NCBI GenBank assembly: GCA_900544115.1
Contig: UQTW01000018.1
Coordinates: 1 to 44,547, forward strand
DNA length: 44,547 bases
Reading direction: 5' to 3'
Source: an uncultured Collinsella sp.
Lineage (GTDB): Bacteria; Actinomycetota; Coriobacteriia; Coriobacteriales; Coriobacteriaceae
The notes beneath the pieces were generated by a model. That model was given only the letters and a program-made list of their open reading frames with translations, was not told the DNA's origin and searched no databases. Of the stretch, positions 7,152-16,600 are shown one piece after another; the first letter of the stretch is position 1; every line of letters begins with the position of its first letter. The translations under genes were made by a program, and so were the position numbers.

Positions 7152-8363
7152 TTAAAGAGAGAATAGGCGTGCGGTGACCGTCTCTGGTATACCCTGGCTG
7201 TTGCGCACCGTGGCGTACGTAAGGAATGAGTCCGATTTTCCCGCCGTAGCTGGATAATCGCCATACTCCAGGGCTCGGTCGGGCGACAGAAGCGAGCCAT
7301 AGGTCTTGGCAGAGGTGTCGATCAGGAAATGCGATGCCTGCACCTTAACAAGGTATTTATTCTTCTTGCCAGCCGCACATGCGAGCGGCTCGCGTGACAG
7401 GAAGAGGTACGGCCCTCCCTCATTACCGATATACGTGCCCATATTGCCCAAGCTGCCCACGCCACTATAGGTCGCCTCGATAGAAAACACGAAGGTATCG
7501 CCCATATATACGGCCTCGAAAGGCGAGACTGACGAGGGAAGGACTAGCTGGGCACGTTTGGTGTTGTTGCCGTCGGTCAGATCGATTGCCGTTATGCCGT
7601 AGTAGACACCCTCGTCGTTGCGGACACGCGGCGAGATGGTCAAAATGCCGTCGCTCGCACGCGGGGCCGATGCAAAGCGGCCCGTCGATTTCCAAATTGT
7701 CTCGGCCTTGGATTCATCAAGCGAGCGACGATAGCAAAACGAATCACTACTCGTTTTATTGCCGCCTGCCGAAGGCATTTTATACCAGATGACTGATGAC
7801 CCGAACGCCGTAAACAGTGGCGGATCATAGTCCTTGCCACCCCGATCGAGCTCAACCACGTCGCCAGAGAGCGAAGCGCCCGACAGATTTTGAGCGTAGA
7901 GCTTCCACGATGAATTGGCAAAGTTCATCTCAACCCACGCAAACACGCCATCGCCGGCACGGACATCGTAAAATGCATATCCCGTGCCCTCGATAGGATC
8001 CTCGATTAATGTGGTAAGCGAGCCGTCGCCCAAGTTGAGCACGCCAAGCGTGTTGGCATGTAACGCAGACGCCGGGGCCATCATCGCCGCGGCGTAATCG
8101 CCGTCGCAGTAGTACAGCAGCGTACCCAAGGGCAATGTCCATGTCGCCATGGGCTCAAGATCGATATCGACGGCCTCATACTCATCCGTAATCGAGACAA
8201 TCTTTGAGTCGTCTTTGATAACTTGTGGCTCGCCGGCAGCATCGTCGCTGGTACCCGTTTTCTTTGAGCATCCGGCAAGCACCGTGGCAGCGCCCGCGGC
8301 AGCCCCTCCGAGCACAAAGCCGCGGCGCGATATTCCGTTCTTGACGTGGTCGGCGATACCCAT
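7152..8363 (-). CDS. Tat-exported lipoprotein, probable beta-propeller
   Basis: 403 residues. The N-terminus has a twin-arginine signal (SRRGFVLGG near residues 12-20), an Ala-rich hydrophobic stretch and a lipobox LAGC, with Cys32 as the lipid anchor. The rest is beta-rich, with recurring aromatic and Gly/Asp-rich segments such as GDGVFAWVEM and GSSVIWYK, suggesting a WD40/propeller-like fold; no catalytic motif is seen. It is exported folded and tethered to the outer face of the membrane. The ATG shares its first base with the stop codon of the upstream TSCPD gene (TAATG), so the two are translationally coupled. Function unknown. Confidence 0.8.
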   Translation of the reverse strand: MGIADHVKNGISRRGFVLGGAAAGAATVLAGCSKKTGTSDDAAGEPQVIKDDSKIVSITDEYEAVDIDLEPMATWTLPLGTLLYYCDGDYAAAMMAPASALHANTLGVLNLGDGSLTTLIEDPIEGTGYAFYDVRAGDGVFAWVEMNFANSSWKLYAQNLSGASLSGDVVELDRGGKDYDPPLFTAFGSSVIWYKMPSAGGNKTSSDSFCYRRSLDESKAETIWKSTGRFASAPRASDGILTISPRVRNDEGVYYGITAIDLTDGNNTKRAQLVLPSSVSPFEAVYMGDTFVFSIEATYSGVGSLGNMGTYIGNEGGPYLFLSREPLACAAGKKNKYLVKVQASHFLIDTSAKTYGSLLSPDRALEYGDYPATAGKSDSFLTYATVRNSQGIPETVTARLFSL

Positions 8364-8626
8364 TAGGCGATCTCGGCGCGAGCGGCCTCGATAGCGCGCG
8401 TGAGCTGATCGGCGCAGGAGGTCTTTTTCATACCGCAGGTATTACCAGCGAGAACCTCGATTACACGATCGGCAGGAGCACCCTCGACCAGCTTAGAGAT
8501 AGCCTTGAGATTGCCGTTGCAGCCACCGGTAAACTCGACGCCCACCACCTTGTTGCCGTCATCGGACAGGTCAAGGTGGATATTGCGAGCGCATACGCCC
8601 TGAGGCTTGTAATCAAAACTAATCAT
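8363..8626 (-). CDS. TSCPD domain small protein
   Basis: 87 residues matching the small stand-alone TSCPD family related to the C-terminal domain of some adenosylcobalamin-dependent ribonucleotide reductases. Evidence: FTGGCNGNLKAI at about 32-43 and CGMKKTSCADQL at about 64-75, with three conserved Cys likely to bind metal. The role of the single-domain family is not established. It is the first gene of a coupled pair with the Tat lipoprotein. ATG at 8626 follows GAGGGGA. Confidence 0.85.
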   Translation of the reverse strand: MISFDYKPQGVCARNIHLDLSDDGNKVVGVEFTGGCNGNLKAISKLVEGAPADRVIEVLAGNTCGMKKTSCADQLTRAIEAARAEIA

Positions 8627-8739
8627 TGCGTTCCCCTCTCGTAAAGCAATTTCAGACGTCTATTATCCCCGTCCGAACCGATAAAGTATCGCGGGCACCG
8701 ATTCAACATTCCCCAATGCGCAAACCGGCAACAGCAATA

Positions 8740-10539
8740 CTAGCAATCTGCTTCCCGAGCGTGGACTTTTCGTTTCTCTTGATACATGTTGTGGTCAGCG
8801 ATGTGGTAAATCTCGGTCAGTGTATAACCGGGTGCCTCTGCCGTCGCGACGCCAAACGACGCACTGACTGTCAGCACCTCATCGCTCGCAGCAGCAAGGC
8901 TGAGGCGAAGATCTTGCACTACTTCACACGCGGATTCGTGATCGGTGTGAGGGCAAACCAGCAAAAACTCGTCGCCGCCAAGGCGCATCGGCAGATAATC
9001 CGCACCAGCCACCCGCCGCAGCACGGACGCCGTCCGTCGCAGCAGTTCATCCCCCATCTCGTGACCATAGATGTCGTTGGTCCGCTTGAGATAATTGCAG
9101 TCCAACATAATCACGCTCACGGGCAAGTCCTCGTTTACCAGGCTATCTCCGCGCGATTCAAGATAGTTGCGGTTGCGAAGCCCCGTCAGTTTGTCTTGAT
9201 ATGACAGCTCCTCGGCATGCTTGACCATCGATATGTTGTGCGTCGCCACGACGACCGACTCCAGCCGGCCTTGCTCATCGCGATGCTGGGGGACAACCTG
9301 TAGCGAGTACCAAGCGCCTCGACAATCTCGCACCTCGGCAGCCAAGTACGGTACGCCCTCCATACGTTCACGAAGCGAACTTATATCTACGAGTCCCACA
9401 ACCGCTTCGCGGCTTTCGGGGCTCACGATATCCCGGCAGACCGTGTCCATAAAGTCATATGCCTCGCTGTGCTCGGCAAATATTTTCGCTATCGCCGGCG
9501 ACATATTGATCCCCTCGATCTCGAGGGTGTCGAGATGCAAAAGGAAGGTCGAATCGTAGATGGCGCTTATGGCATTGATAATGCCGAGCTGTTTATCCTT
9601 TTCGACCAAATTGCGGTGGTCAACGATATTTCGAGCCAACAGCACCACGACCCAAAACGCAAGACACACCAAGACGCCGACGGCGACAAATGAAATCCTG
9701 TCAGACATGACCTCAGATTTGGGATATAGCGCAAACAGGCGGTAGTCCTTATATGCCGCACGCACGGCATACCATTCGTCTCCTCGATATTCGATGCGCG
9801 TCAGGCCGTCGTCTTTCCACTCAACTCCTACGCTGGTGAGGAGTCGGGCGAGCGACACGTCAGCATCGGCACTGTTGGATGAGACAATCTCCGCATCCTC
9901 CATAACAAGCACCGTGGGACCCTGGTGGAAGGTACTGTTCGAAAGCACGTCGGCTATGGCATATGAATAGTCGTCCGCCGTATCGGAAACAAGTGAGCGG
10001 TATGCCAGGGCAACGCCGTCGCCATACGGAACAGCACAGACGGCAAAAACGACACCACGGCGCTCATCGACAGTTGAGTAGGTCACTTTGGAACCTTGAT
10101 ACATCGATGCGACCGGCGAACAGGCCAACTCATCTCGCCACAACATGAGCGGATCGCGACCATCGATGTCGTAGTGGGCAGCCATATGGCCATCGGAGTC
10201 CATGACCATCAGCCCCGAAAGGTTCTCGGCATGGACAAATTGCTCGATAAGATCGTCGTTAACCTCAACGCGATCAGAGGACAGGAACGTCACAAACGAT
10301 TCGACCGCGGCGAGCAAATCGTGCGTCGCCTCGGTTTTTCTCCCCTGTTCGTAGCGGTCATATTTTTCGCAAGCGTTCTCCAAAAACACCATGGTTTCTT
10401 GGCCAAACCCAAGCGTTTTTTCGAGGCAGCGATGGGTTCCAACCGTATACAACAGGCCTAACAAGACGGCGCTGACAATAACGCTGGCAGCTATGACGTT
10501 CAGAGTCTTTCGACTCAAGCGGTGCTCATCAGTTGTCAT
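8740..10539 (-). CDS. Membrane diguanylate cyclase (GGDEF)
   Basis: 599 residues. TM1 about 12-32; extracytoplasmic sensor region 33-280; TM2 about 282-304; a PAS-like region about 315-440; GGDEF domain about 445-590 with an intact active-site GGDEF at 521-525 and preceding DKLTGLRNRNYL. It should make cyclic di-GMP from two GTP. No RxxD inhibitory site is present at the usual place before GGDEF (the sequence there is AGAD), so product inhibition may be absent. The start ATG overlaps the stop of the upstream solute-binding gene (ATGA), with AAGGAGG in front. The pair probably senses one ligand. Confidence 0.92.
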   Translation of the reverse strand: MTTDEHRLSRKTLNVIAASVIVSAVLLGLLYTVGTHRCLEKTLGFGQETMVFLENACEKYDRYEQGRKTEATHDLLAAVESFVTFLSSDRVEVNDDLIEQFVHAENLSGLMVMDSDGHMAAHYDIDGRDPLMLWRDELACSPVASMYQGSKVTYSTVDERRGVVFAVCAVPYGDGVALAYRSLVSDTADDYSYAIADVLSNSTFHQGPTVLVMEDAEIVSSNSADADVSLARLLTSVGVEWKDDGLTRIEYRGDEWYAVRAAYKDYRLFALYPKSEVMSDRISFVAVGVLVCLAFWVVVLLARNIVDHRNLVEKDKQLGIINAISAIYDSTFLLHLDTLEIEGINMSPAIAKIFAEHSEAYDFMDTVCRDIVSPESREAVVGLVDISSLRERMEGVPYLAAEVRDCRGAWYSLQVVPQHRDEQGRLESVVVATHNISMVKHAEELSYQDKLTGLRNRNYLESRGDSLVNEDLPVSVIMLDCNYLKRTNDIYGHEMGDELLRRTASVLRRVAGADYLPMRLGGDEFLLVCPHTDHESACEVVQDLRLSLAAASDEVLTVSASFGVATAEAPGYTLTEIYHIADHNMYQEKRKVHAREADC

Positions 10540-11372
10540 GAATTTCCTCCTTGCCCGCCCGTCGTCGCTCCTGTCTTGTAATTGCCCACAATACGGTCAA
10601 TCGTGCCATCTCGATCCATGTCGAACAGCGCGGTATTGAGATCCTTTACGACCGATCCTTCATAGCTGTCATCAAACGCGACGCCCAGGTCAACCGTCAT
10701 AACATTGTCGGCAAACACACGGTAAACGCCGGGATACTGAGCAACGAGTCGGTCAAGCGACTGGACATCCGCCATCCAGCAGTCAACGTACCCTTTGACT
10801 AGAGCGGCTTTGCAGAGTTCGGCAGAGCCATATGATTTGATTTGAACGTCCGACGAGACCCCCAGATCCCCCGCAAGCAATCGGCGTTCACTCACCGAAC
10901 CCGCAATCACCGCAATGGTCTTACTTCCATCGAGATGTGCCAAGGACTTGATGCCACTCGTTTTCTTGGCGGCAACCGAGACCGTCACGGTTAGATACGG
11001 CTCGGTCCAGTAATACTTATCCTCGCGATAACAGGGAGAATAGTCACACCACAGGCAATCGATATCACCGTTTTTGAGCAGCCGGTCGCGATCGTTCCAG
11101 TCAATATCGACAAACTGTGGCTTGAGCCCCGCACGCTTGCAGGCCTCGCGGGCGATGTCGATATCGATACCGGCGTAATCGCCCGTGGTATCGACATACA
11201 CATAGGGGTCGTTATCCGTAACGCCGATTTTGAGCACCGGGAGATCTTTGTCGGCTTCATTCGAGGAGGAAGAACTGCTTCGAACGGTATACGTCAGGGC
11301 GCCCGCACAGACGGCAACAAGGAGTATGAGCGTAAACGAGACGATGGTGGCCCGCTTGATGCGTCTGGGCAC
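10536..11372 (-). CDS. Membrane-anchored family 3 solute-binding protein
   Basis: About 278 residues. A short basic N-terminus and one hydrophobic segment (about 8-30) are followed by a Ser-rich linker and a periplasmic-binding-protein family 3 domain: LKIGVTDNDPYVYVD, YAGIDIDIAREACKRAG, DWNDRDRLLKNGDIDCLW and YYWTEPYL. The fold usually binds amino acids or similar small ligands. No ABC permease is adjacent; instead it overlaps a diguanylate cyclase gene by four bases, suggesting a sensor role. The frame reaches back to 11465, but that part lies in the purB terminator. I prefer GTG 11372, preceded by AAAGGGGG; ATG 11408 is an alternative. Confidence 0.82.
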   Translation of the reverse strand: MPRRIKRATIVSFTLILLVAVCAGALTYTVRSSSSSSNEADKDLPVLKIGVTDNDPYVYVDTTGDYAGIDIDIAREACKRAGLKPQFVDIDWNDRDRLLKNGDIDCLWCDYSPCYREDKYYWTEPYLTVTVSVAAKKTSGIKSLAHLDGSKTIAVIAGSVSERRLLAGDLGVSSDVQIKSYGSAELCKAALVKGYVDCWMADVQSLDRLVAQYPGVYRVFADNVMTVDLGVAFDDSYEGSVVKDLNTALFDMDRDGTIDRIVGNYKTGATTGGQGGNS

Positions 11373-11436
11373 GTGCCCCCTTTCATCGAAACAGCAGTCG
11401 GAGTTCATTTTATTACCCGGGCGCATATGCGACAGT

Positions 11437-11472
11437 AAAAAAAGCGCCTCGCCCAAGACGGGCAAGGCGCCA
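11437..11472 (-). terminator. purB terminator
   Basis: On the minus strand GCGCCTTGCCCG / CGGGCGAGGCGC (nearly perfect, loop TCTT-like) is followed by seven T, 40 bp past the purB stop. Confidence 0.9.
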
Positions 11473-11513
11473 AAGGTTGAAATGCATCCGCAAGCGGTCG
11501 AATTAGGTTAACC

Positions 11514-12860
11514 CTACTCGAAGCTCAGCTGCTCCAGGCGATCGAAGACCGTATCGATGCGGGTGAGGAAGTCCCACGGATCAAAAATCTCGTCGAGCTT
11601 CTCCTGGCTGACGGTGCAGCGCGGATCGGCCTCGAGACGCTCCTTAAAGGTGGGGCCAGAGACACAATCCTGCACCTCGTGCCAGGTGGCCATGGCGTTC
11701 TCCTGCACAATGGCGTACGCATCCTCGCGGGTGATACCCGTATCGACGAGGGCAAGCAGGACCTTGGAGGAGAAGATGAGGCCGCGGGTCTTGTTGAGAT
11801 TGGCCATCATGCGGGCCGGATACAGCTGCAGGCCGTCGATAACGCGAATGAGGCACTGGAACATGTGGTCGAGCGCGATGAAGCTATCGGCCTGGGCGAC
11901 GCGCTCGGCAGAGGAGTGCGAAATGTCGCGCTCGTGCCACAGGGCGACATTGTCGAAGGCGACCTGGGCGTTGGACTTCACGATGCGTGACAGGCCGCAG
12001 ACCTTCTCCATGGTGATCGGGTTGCGCTTGTGCGGCATGGCGGAGCTGCCCTTTTGACCCTTGCGGAACGGCTCCTCGGCCTCGAGCGTATCGGTTTTCT
12101 GCAGATTGCGAACCTCGGTAGCGATGCGCTCGCAGGTGGCCGCGGTAGTGGCGAGAACGCCGGCGAGATAGGCGTGATGGTCGCGGCTGATAACCTGCGT
12201 GGACAGCGGGTCGTGAACCAGACCCAGGTGCTCGCAGACATACTCCTCGACAAACGGTTCGATGGAGCTGTACGTGCCAACAGCGCCCGAGATGGCACCG
12301 AAGGCAACGTTCTTGCGGGCATCCTCAAGACGATCCAGATCGCGCTTGAGCTCCCAGGCCCAAGAGCCAAACTTCATGCCGAAGGTCATCGGCTCGGCAT
12401 GGATGCCATGGGTGCGGCCAGCGCAAAGCGTGTTGCGCTCCTCGAAGGCGCGGCGCTTGCAGATCTCGCCGAGCTTCTTGACGTCCTCGATGATCAGATC
12501 GCAGGCCTGGGTGAGCTGGTAGCACAGAGCCGTATCGCCCAGATCGGAGCTGGTCATGCCATAGTGAACCCAGCGGCTGGGCTTGGGGTCGCCCTCGGGA
12601 ACATCGGCGTCGATGTACTCCTTCATGTTGGTCAGGAAGGCGATGACATCGTGGCGCGTGACCTCCTCGATCTCATCGACCTTCGCCTTCTCAAAGTTGG
12701 CATGGTCGCGGATCCACTGGGCTTCGTCTTTAGAAATGCCGATCTTGCCGAGCTCCGCCTGGGCCTCGCAGGCCAGAACCTCGATCTCCTGCCAAATGGC
12801 ATACTTGTTCTCGAGGGAGAAGATATGTCCCATCTCCGGGCGGGTATAGCGATCGATCAT
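11514..12860 (-). CDS. purB: Adenylosuccinate lyase
   Basis: 448 residues. It cleaves fumarate from SAICAR and from adenylosuccinate, so acts twice in purine synthesis. Evidence: the fumarase/lyase superfamily signature GSSAMPHKRNP, containing the flexible catalytic loop; the TSSDLGDTA and AGRTHGIHAEPMTFG motifs with catalytic His; and SRDHHA. The frame extends to 12926, but ATG 12860 has AAGGAG five bases before it. It is a single-gene unit with its own strong terminator, and its promoter lies beside the tRNA-Gly mosaic. Confidence 0.96.
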   Translation of the reverse strand: MIDRYTRPEMGHIFSLENKYAIWQEIEVLACEAQAELGKIGISKDEAQWIRDHANFEKAKVDEIEEVTRHDVIAFLTNMKEYIDADVPEGDPKPSRWVHYGMTSSDLGDTALCYQLTQACDLIIEDVKKLGEICKRRAFEERNTLCAGRTHGIHAEPMTFGMKFGSWAWELKRDLDRLEDARKNVAFGAISGAVGTYSSIEPFVEEYVCEHLGLVHDPLSTQVISRDHHAYLAGVLATTAATCERIATEVRNLQKTDTLEAEEPFRKGQKGSSAMPHKRNPITMEKVCGLSRIVKSNAQVAFDNVALWHERDISHSSAERVAQADSFIALDHMFQCLIRVIDGLQLYPARMMANLNKTRGLIFSSKVLLALVDTGITREDAYAIVQENAMATWHEVQDCVSGPTFKERLEADPRCTVSQEKLDEIFDPWDFLTRIDTVFDRLEQLSFE

Positions 12861-12963
12861 AGCGGCTCCTTTTTGGTTATTGGCACGTTGGTCGTAACCC
12901 AACCATTGTACCGTGCGCAGGTGCAAGTATGGGCAGCAGGCATGAACCTAACATTTTGAAGCA

Positions 12964-12980
12964 GGAGCGGGCAACGGGAC
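12964..12980 (-). repeat. Truncated tRNA-Gly 3' end, copy 2
   Basis: Exact 17-bp copy of 13286-13302, the tRNA-Gly 3' end from the last bases of the T-loop to CC of CCA, in the same orientation. Confidence 0.75.
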
Positions 12981-13096
12981 GTCCGTGCGTCCGCGTCGCG
13001 GACGCACGCCGGCTGTGGTCAGCATGCCCCGGTCCTCAAAGCCGTCGAAGGAGACCGGATCGAACCGAGTGTCCCAGCATCCCCCTTGGCTGATAG

Positions 13097-13111
13097 AGCG
13101 GGCAACGGGAC
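13097..13111 (-). repeat. Truncated tRNA-Gly 3' end, copy 1
   Basis: Exact 15-bp copy of 13288-13302 (AGCGGGCAACGGGAC on the plus strand). Like copy 2 it begins at the T-loop edge, and the same GTCCG follows both copies. Confidence 0.75.
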
Positions 13112-13240
13112 GTCCGCGTATTTGCTTCGCAAATCCGCACCGGCTGCGGTCGCCTATCGGCGACCTTGCCTGCTCGCTATAAACGCTTCGCGTTTATTTA
13201 ACGCTCGCACCCTGTCGGGTTCGAGTCCCGGCACTTTATT

Positions 13241-13274
13241 GAAAAAGGCACAGTAACGAAACGTTACCGTGCCT
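13241..13274 (-). terminator. tRNA-Gly terminator
   Basis: On the minus strand GGCACGGTAACG / CGTTACTGTGCC, one mismatch, followed by five T. It lies 11 nt past the tRNA end. Confidence 0.9.
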
Positions 13275-13284
13275 GAAATTCGAA

Positions 13285-13359
13285 TGGAGCGGGCAACGGG
13301 ACTCGAACCCGCGAGTGTCAGCTTGGGAAGCTGATGCCTTACCACTTGGCGATGCCCGC
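13285..13359 (-). tRNA. tRNA-Gly(CCC)
   Basis: A 75-nt cloverleaf with encoded CCA. Acceptor GCGGGCA/TGCCCGC; anticodon stem TCAGC/GCTGA with loop TTCCCAA, anticodon CCC; T-arm GCGGG-TTCGAGT-CCCGT. Its promoter and terminator are visible. Two fragments of its 3' end lie downstream at 13097 and 12964. Confidence 0.97.
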
Positions 13360-13372
13360 ATATGTGGGGGAT

Positions 13373-13402
13373 AGTATAACGCGGTTGTCTTGTTCGATAC
13401 AA
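13373..13402 (-). promoter_or_regulatory. tRNA-Gly promoter
   Basis: On the minus strand TTGTAT, an 18-bp spacer, then TATACT, ending 14 bp before the tRNA. This matches the sigma-70 type closely. Confidence 0.7.
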
Positions 13403-13656
13403 GGGTGGCGATGCTTGTTTTAGCTGTGGAGATTCGTTTGAAAATCGCGTCAATTGTGGAGACGAGGACCTTTGACTTCCTGTTCACCTTATCTTCTACC
13501 TGCGCTTTTGCTTGATTGTTGTATTTGAGCTCAATTTGTCAGGAATTGGGCAAGCTTTTGGTCAGGCTCCGGTACTTACCCGCATGAACCTCGGGGGTAG
13601 CCTCATCCTACGCGTCGCAGCCTCCCCGTGCGGCGCACGAGGGATAAGGAGCAGCC

Positions 13657-16600
13657 ATGTCCAACGCACCCACGCACTCTGTCCACAGCGCAATCGCAAC
13701 AGGTCCGCTGCTCCTGCTCCTCTTCCTGCTTTTCGGCTGCCTGGCACCGGGAGCCGCATTTGCCGTCGATGGCTACGACCAGCTCGGCTTCCGCACTATC
13801 AGCGATAATTGTGGGCCCTTCTTTATCGGCAAGTATGAAGCTCAAGACGCCTCGATTGCCTACTGCATGAACCAGGAGCGTCCCGGCCCCACCAAGCCGG
13901 GCGGCCCATGGCTCAACTTTGATCAAGGCTGGGTGTGGCTCGACGACGAGTTCGCAGCAATCGTTTGTCACGGATATCCTACCGCCGCGTCGTTTGGCGG
14001 TTACCATCTTTCACCCGATCGCGCCCGCGCCGCCACCCAGCTTGCCGTATGGATGCTCAACGGCACTACCCATGTCGACGGCACCTACTCCTACACGACC
14101 GCTCAGGGCAAAACCAAGAGCGGGCACTTTACCGCCGACAATGAAGTCGTGGCGGCTGCGCGGTGGCTCCACGACAGCGCAAAATCAGGAAGCATCAAAG
14201 CCGCTCCGCACCGCGCGCGGCGCTATCTAGGAACCGTATCGGGCGGCAGCAGACGTCAAGACATGCTCTATGTACTGCCAGCGGTCTCTGTTTCCTTCCA
14301 AAAGCAGTCTGCGAACACTGTTATTACCAGCGGAAACAATACCTATCAGTTTACCGGGGCAACATTCGATATTTTTGAGAGCGCCAGCGACGCATGTGTC
14401 GGCACCATCCAGATGGACGGCAACGGTCGAGCACAGGCAACACTCCTACCCAACACGGCATACTACCTAGTTGAAACGAAGGCGCCGGCCGGCTATGTCC
14501 CCCGCCCCGATCGCGTTGCCTTTACCACGGGGAATGACGGCGGGCAGGTCGCCATCGATGAACAACCCGGCGCCATCACCCTGCATGTCGTAAAACTCGA
14601 TGCCGCGACGAATGCCGGCCCCCAGGTGGGATCTTCACTCGCAGGAGCAGAGTTCACGTGCGTGTCGCAATCAACCCCTGGATGGTCGCAAATCCTCACG
14701 ACTGACGAAAGCGGTCGGGCCACCCTCACCGATGTCCCCCTGGGAACTTTTACCATCTATGAGTCAAAAGCCCCCGAGGGCTACCTGCCAGCCAACGACA
14801 GCTGGTCCTATACCGTTGGAGCCGACCAGCTCGGTGATTCAGGCGTGGTCGAGATCGAATCGCGCGTTTCCGATATCCCTATTGCGTTTGACCTTGAGAT
14901 TTCCAAATTCAAGGACTACGGCAATAGCGATCAATCCGGCCTGGAGCAGCCGGCAGGAGGTGTTGTCTTTGAGGTTGTCAGCAACAGCTCTCAGCAGGTT
15001 GTTGGCACACTGACCACAAACATCTATGGCTTTGCCTCCACCAAAGATCAGCCCGAAGCATGGTTCGGCACAGGCAAGCGACCCGCCGGTGTCCACGGAG
15101 CCGTCCCATACGACCGTGCCGGCTACACCGTTCGCGAGGTTCCGGAAACCGTCCCCGAGGGTTTTAAACGTGCAGGGGAATGGACCGTCGGGGCCAATCA
15201 GATTTCCGACGGCGCCGAGCTTCAATATATCGTGGACAACCACGCTCTGTCGACGCATCTCCAGATTGTAAAACGCGATGCCCAAACAGGCGCTTCTGTT
15301 CCCCTAGCCGGATTCACCTTCCAACTCCTCGACAGCAATCACGAACCTGTCTCACAAACTTGCTGGTATCCAGCACATAACGTAATGGACACCTTTACGA
15401 CTGACGCGACCGGGACCGTCACACTGCCCGAATCGCTCGTGCCGGGCACCTATTATGTACGCGAAACATCGGCCAAAGAGCCCTATCTTGTCGGCGAAGA
15501 GATCGAGGTAAACATACCCGCCGACATGAACCTAACGCCCGTTGCAATCGCCTCGTATTATAACCACGCCGCGACCGGAAACATCAGGATCGTTAAAACC
15601 GATGCCGTAGACGGCAGCAGCCTCGCGGGCGCCATCTTTGAGATCCGTGCCTCAGGTTATATCGTGCGCCCCGACGGTAGCATTGCCGCGCTCGACGGTG
15701 AGACTGTCGCTACCGTCACGACGGATGAAACTGGAGAAGCACGCGCGGACGACCTCCCGCTGGGATCTGGCACCGCACGCTACGAGGTTGTCGAGACTCA
15801 AGCGCCGACCGGCTTCTTACTCGACCGGACGCACCATATCGTCGACCTTACCTATGCCGACCAGAAAACACCCGTTGTGGAAGCACGGCTTAACGTATCC
15901 GACGATTACACCAAGGTTGATATCTCCAAGGTCGATGCAAGCGGAGAGCAGGAAGTGAAAGGCGCACAGCTCACCTTATATGGTCCCGATAAAACCGAAA
16001 TAGACTCCTGGACCTCATCCGACAAGCCGCACCGCATCGAACATCTTGCACCCGGCACCTACTCGTTGCGCGAAACGATGTCTCCGCGGACCTATGACCT
16101 TGCCGAGGAGATAACGTTTGAAATAAAGGATACGGGAGAAGTCCAATCCGTCGCGATGAAGGATGCGCCCATCGAGATCAAAGGACAGGTCGACAAGCGT
16201 CAGGAACTTGTCCAACCTATCGGGAAGGGTCTGTTGGCTAACGGCGATGGAAAAAACCGCGCCGCGATGCAAACCAATACGGACGGACTTTTCTCCTATA
16301 CCATCGATGCTCGAAACGATTCCGCTACTTGGGTTGATGAGTTTACGATTACCGATGATCTTGAGTGCGCCAAAGACGGCACGGCGAGATTCGTCTCAAT
16401 CGAAACCCCCGTCGCCATCGGCGACCTCAACGGTCTGTGCAACGTGTGGTATCGCACGACGCCGTTGGACTCGACAGACGTCGATGAGCCGGCAAACGCG
16501 ACGCTTGACGATGGGCACGAAAATCCTTGGCTTGAGTCCGACGAAGTAAAAGAGAGTCTGGGTGAAGATTGCCGCCTCGTCGATTACGACGGCTGGCACC

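Larger units (their letters stand above)
12981..13284. other. Hairpin mosaic between purB and tRNA-Gly
   Basis: About 300 bp without a gene. After each truncated tRNA-Gly fragment comes the same frame GTCCG-hairpin-CCGGCTG[TC]GGTC. The hairpins differ: 12984-13008 is a long perfect palindrome built on GTCCGCG/CGCGGAC, while 13114-13140 has ATTTGC-TTC-GCAAAT. Further hairpins are GGTCGCC/GGCGACC near 13149-13166 and AAACGC-TTC-GCGTTT near 13181-13195. A T-arm-like CGGGTTCGAGTCCCG at 13216-13230 is inverted relative to tRNA-Gly. No open reading frame is convincing. Confidence 0.6.

Noticed and set aside
12985..13160. Repeated hairpins considered as a CRISPR array
   Set aside because: Units are not of even length, the hairpins differ in sequence, and there are no unique spacers or cas genes; they belong with the tRNA fragments.
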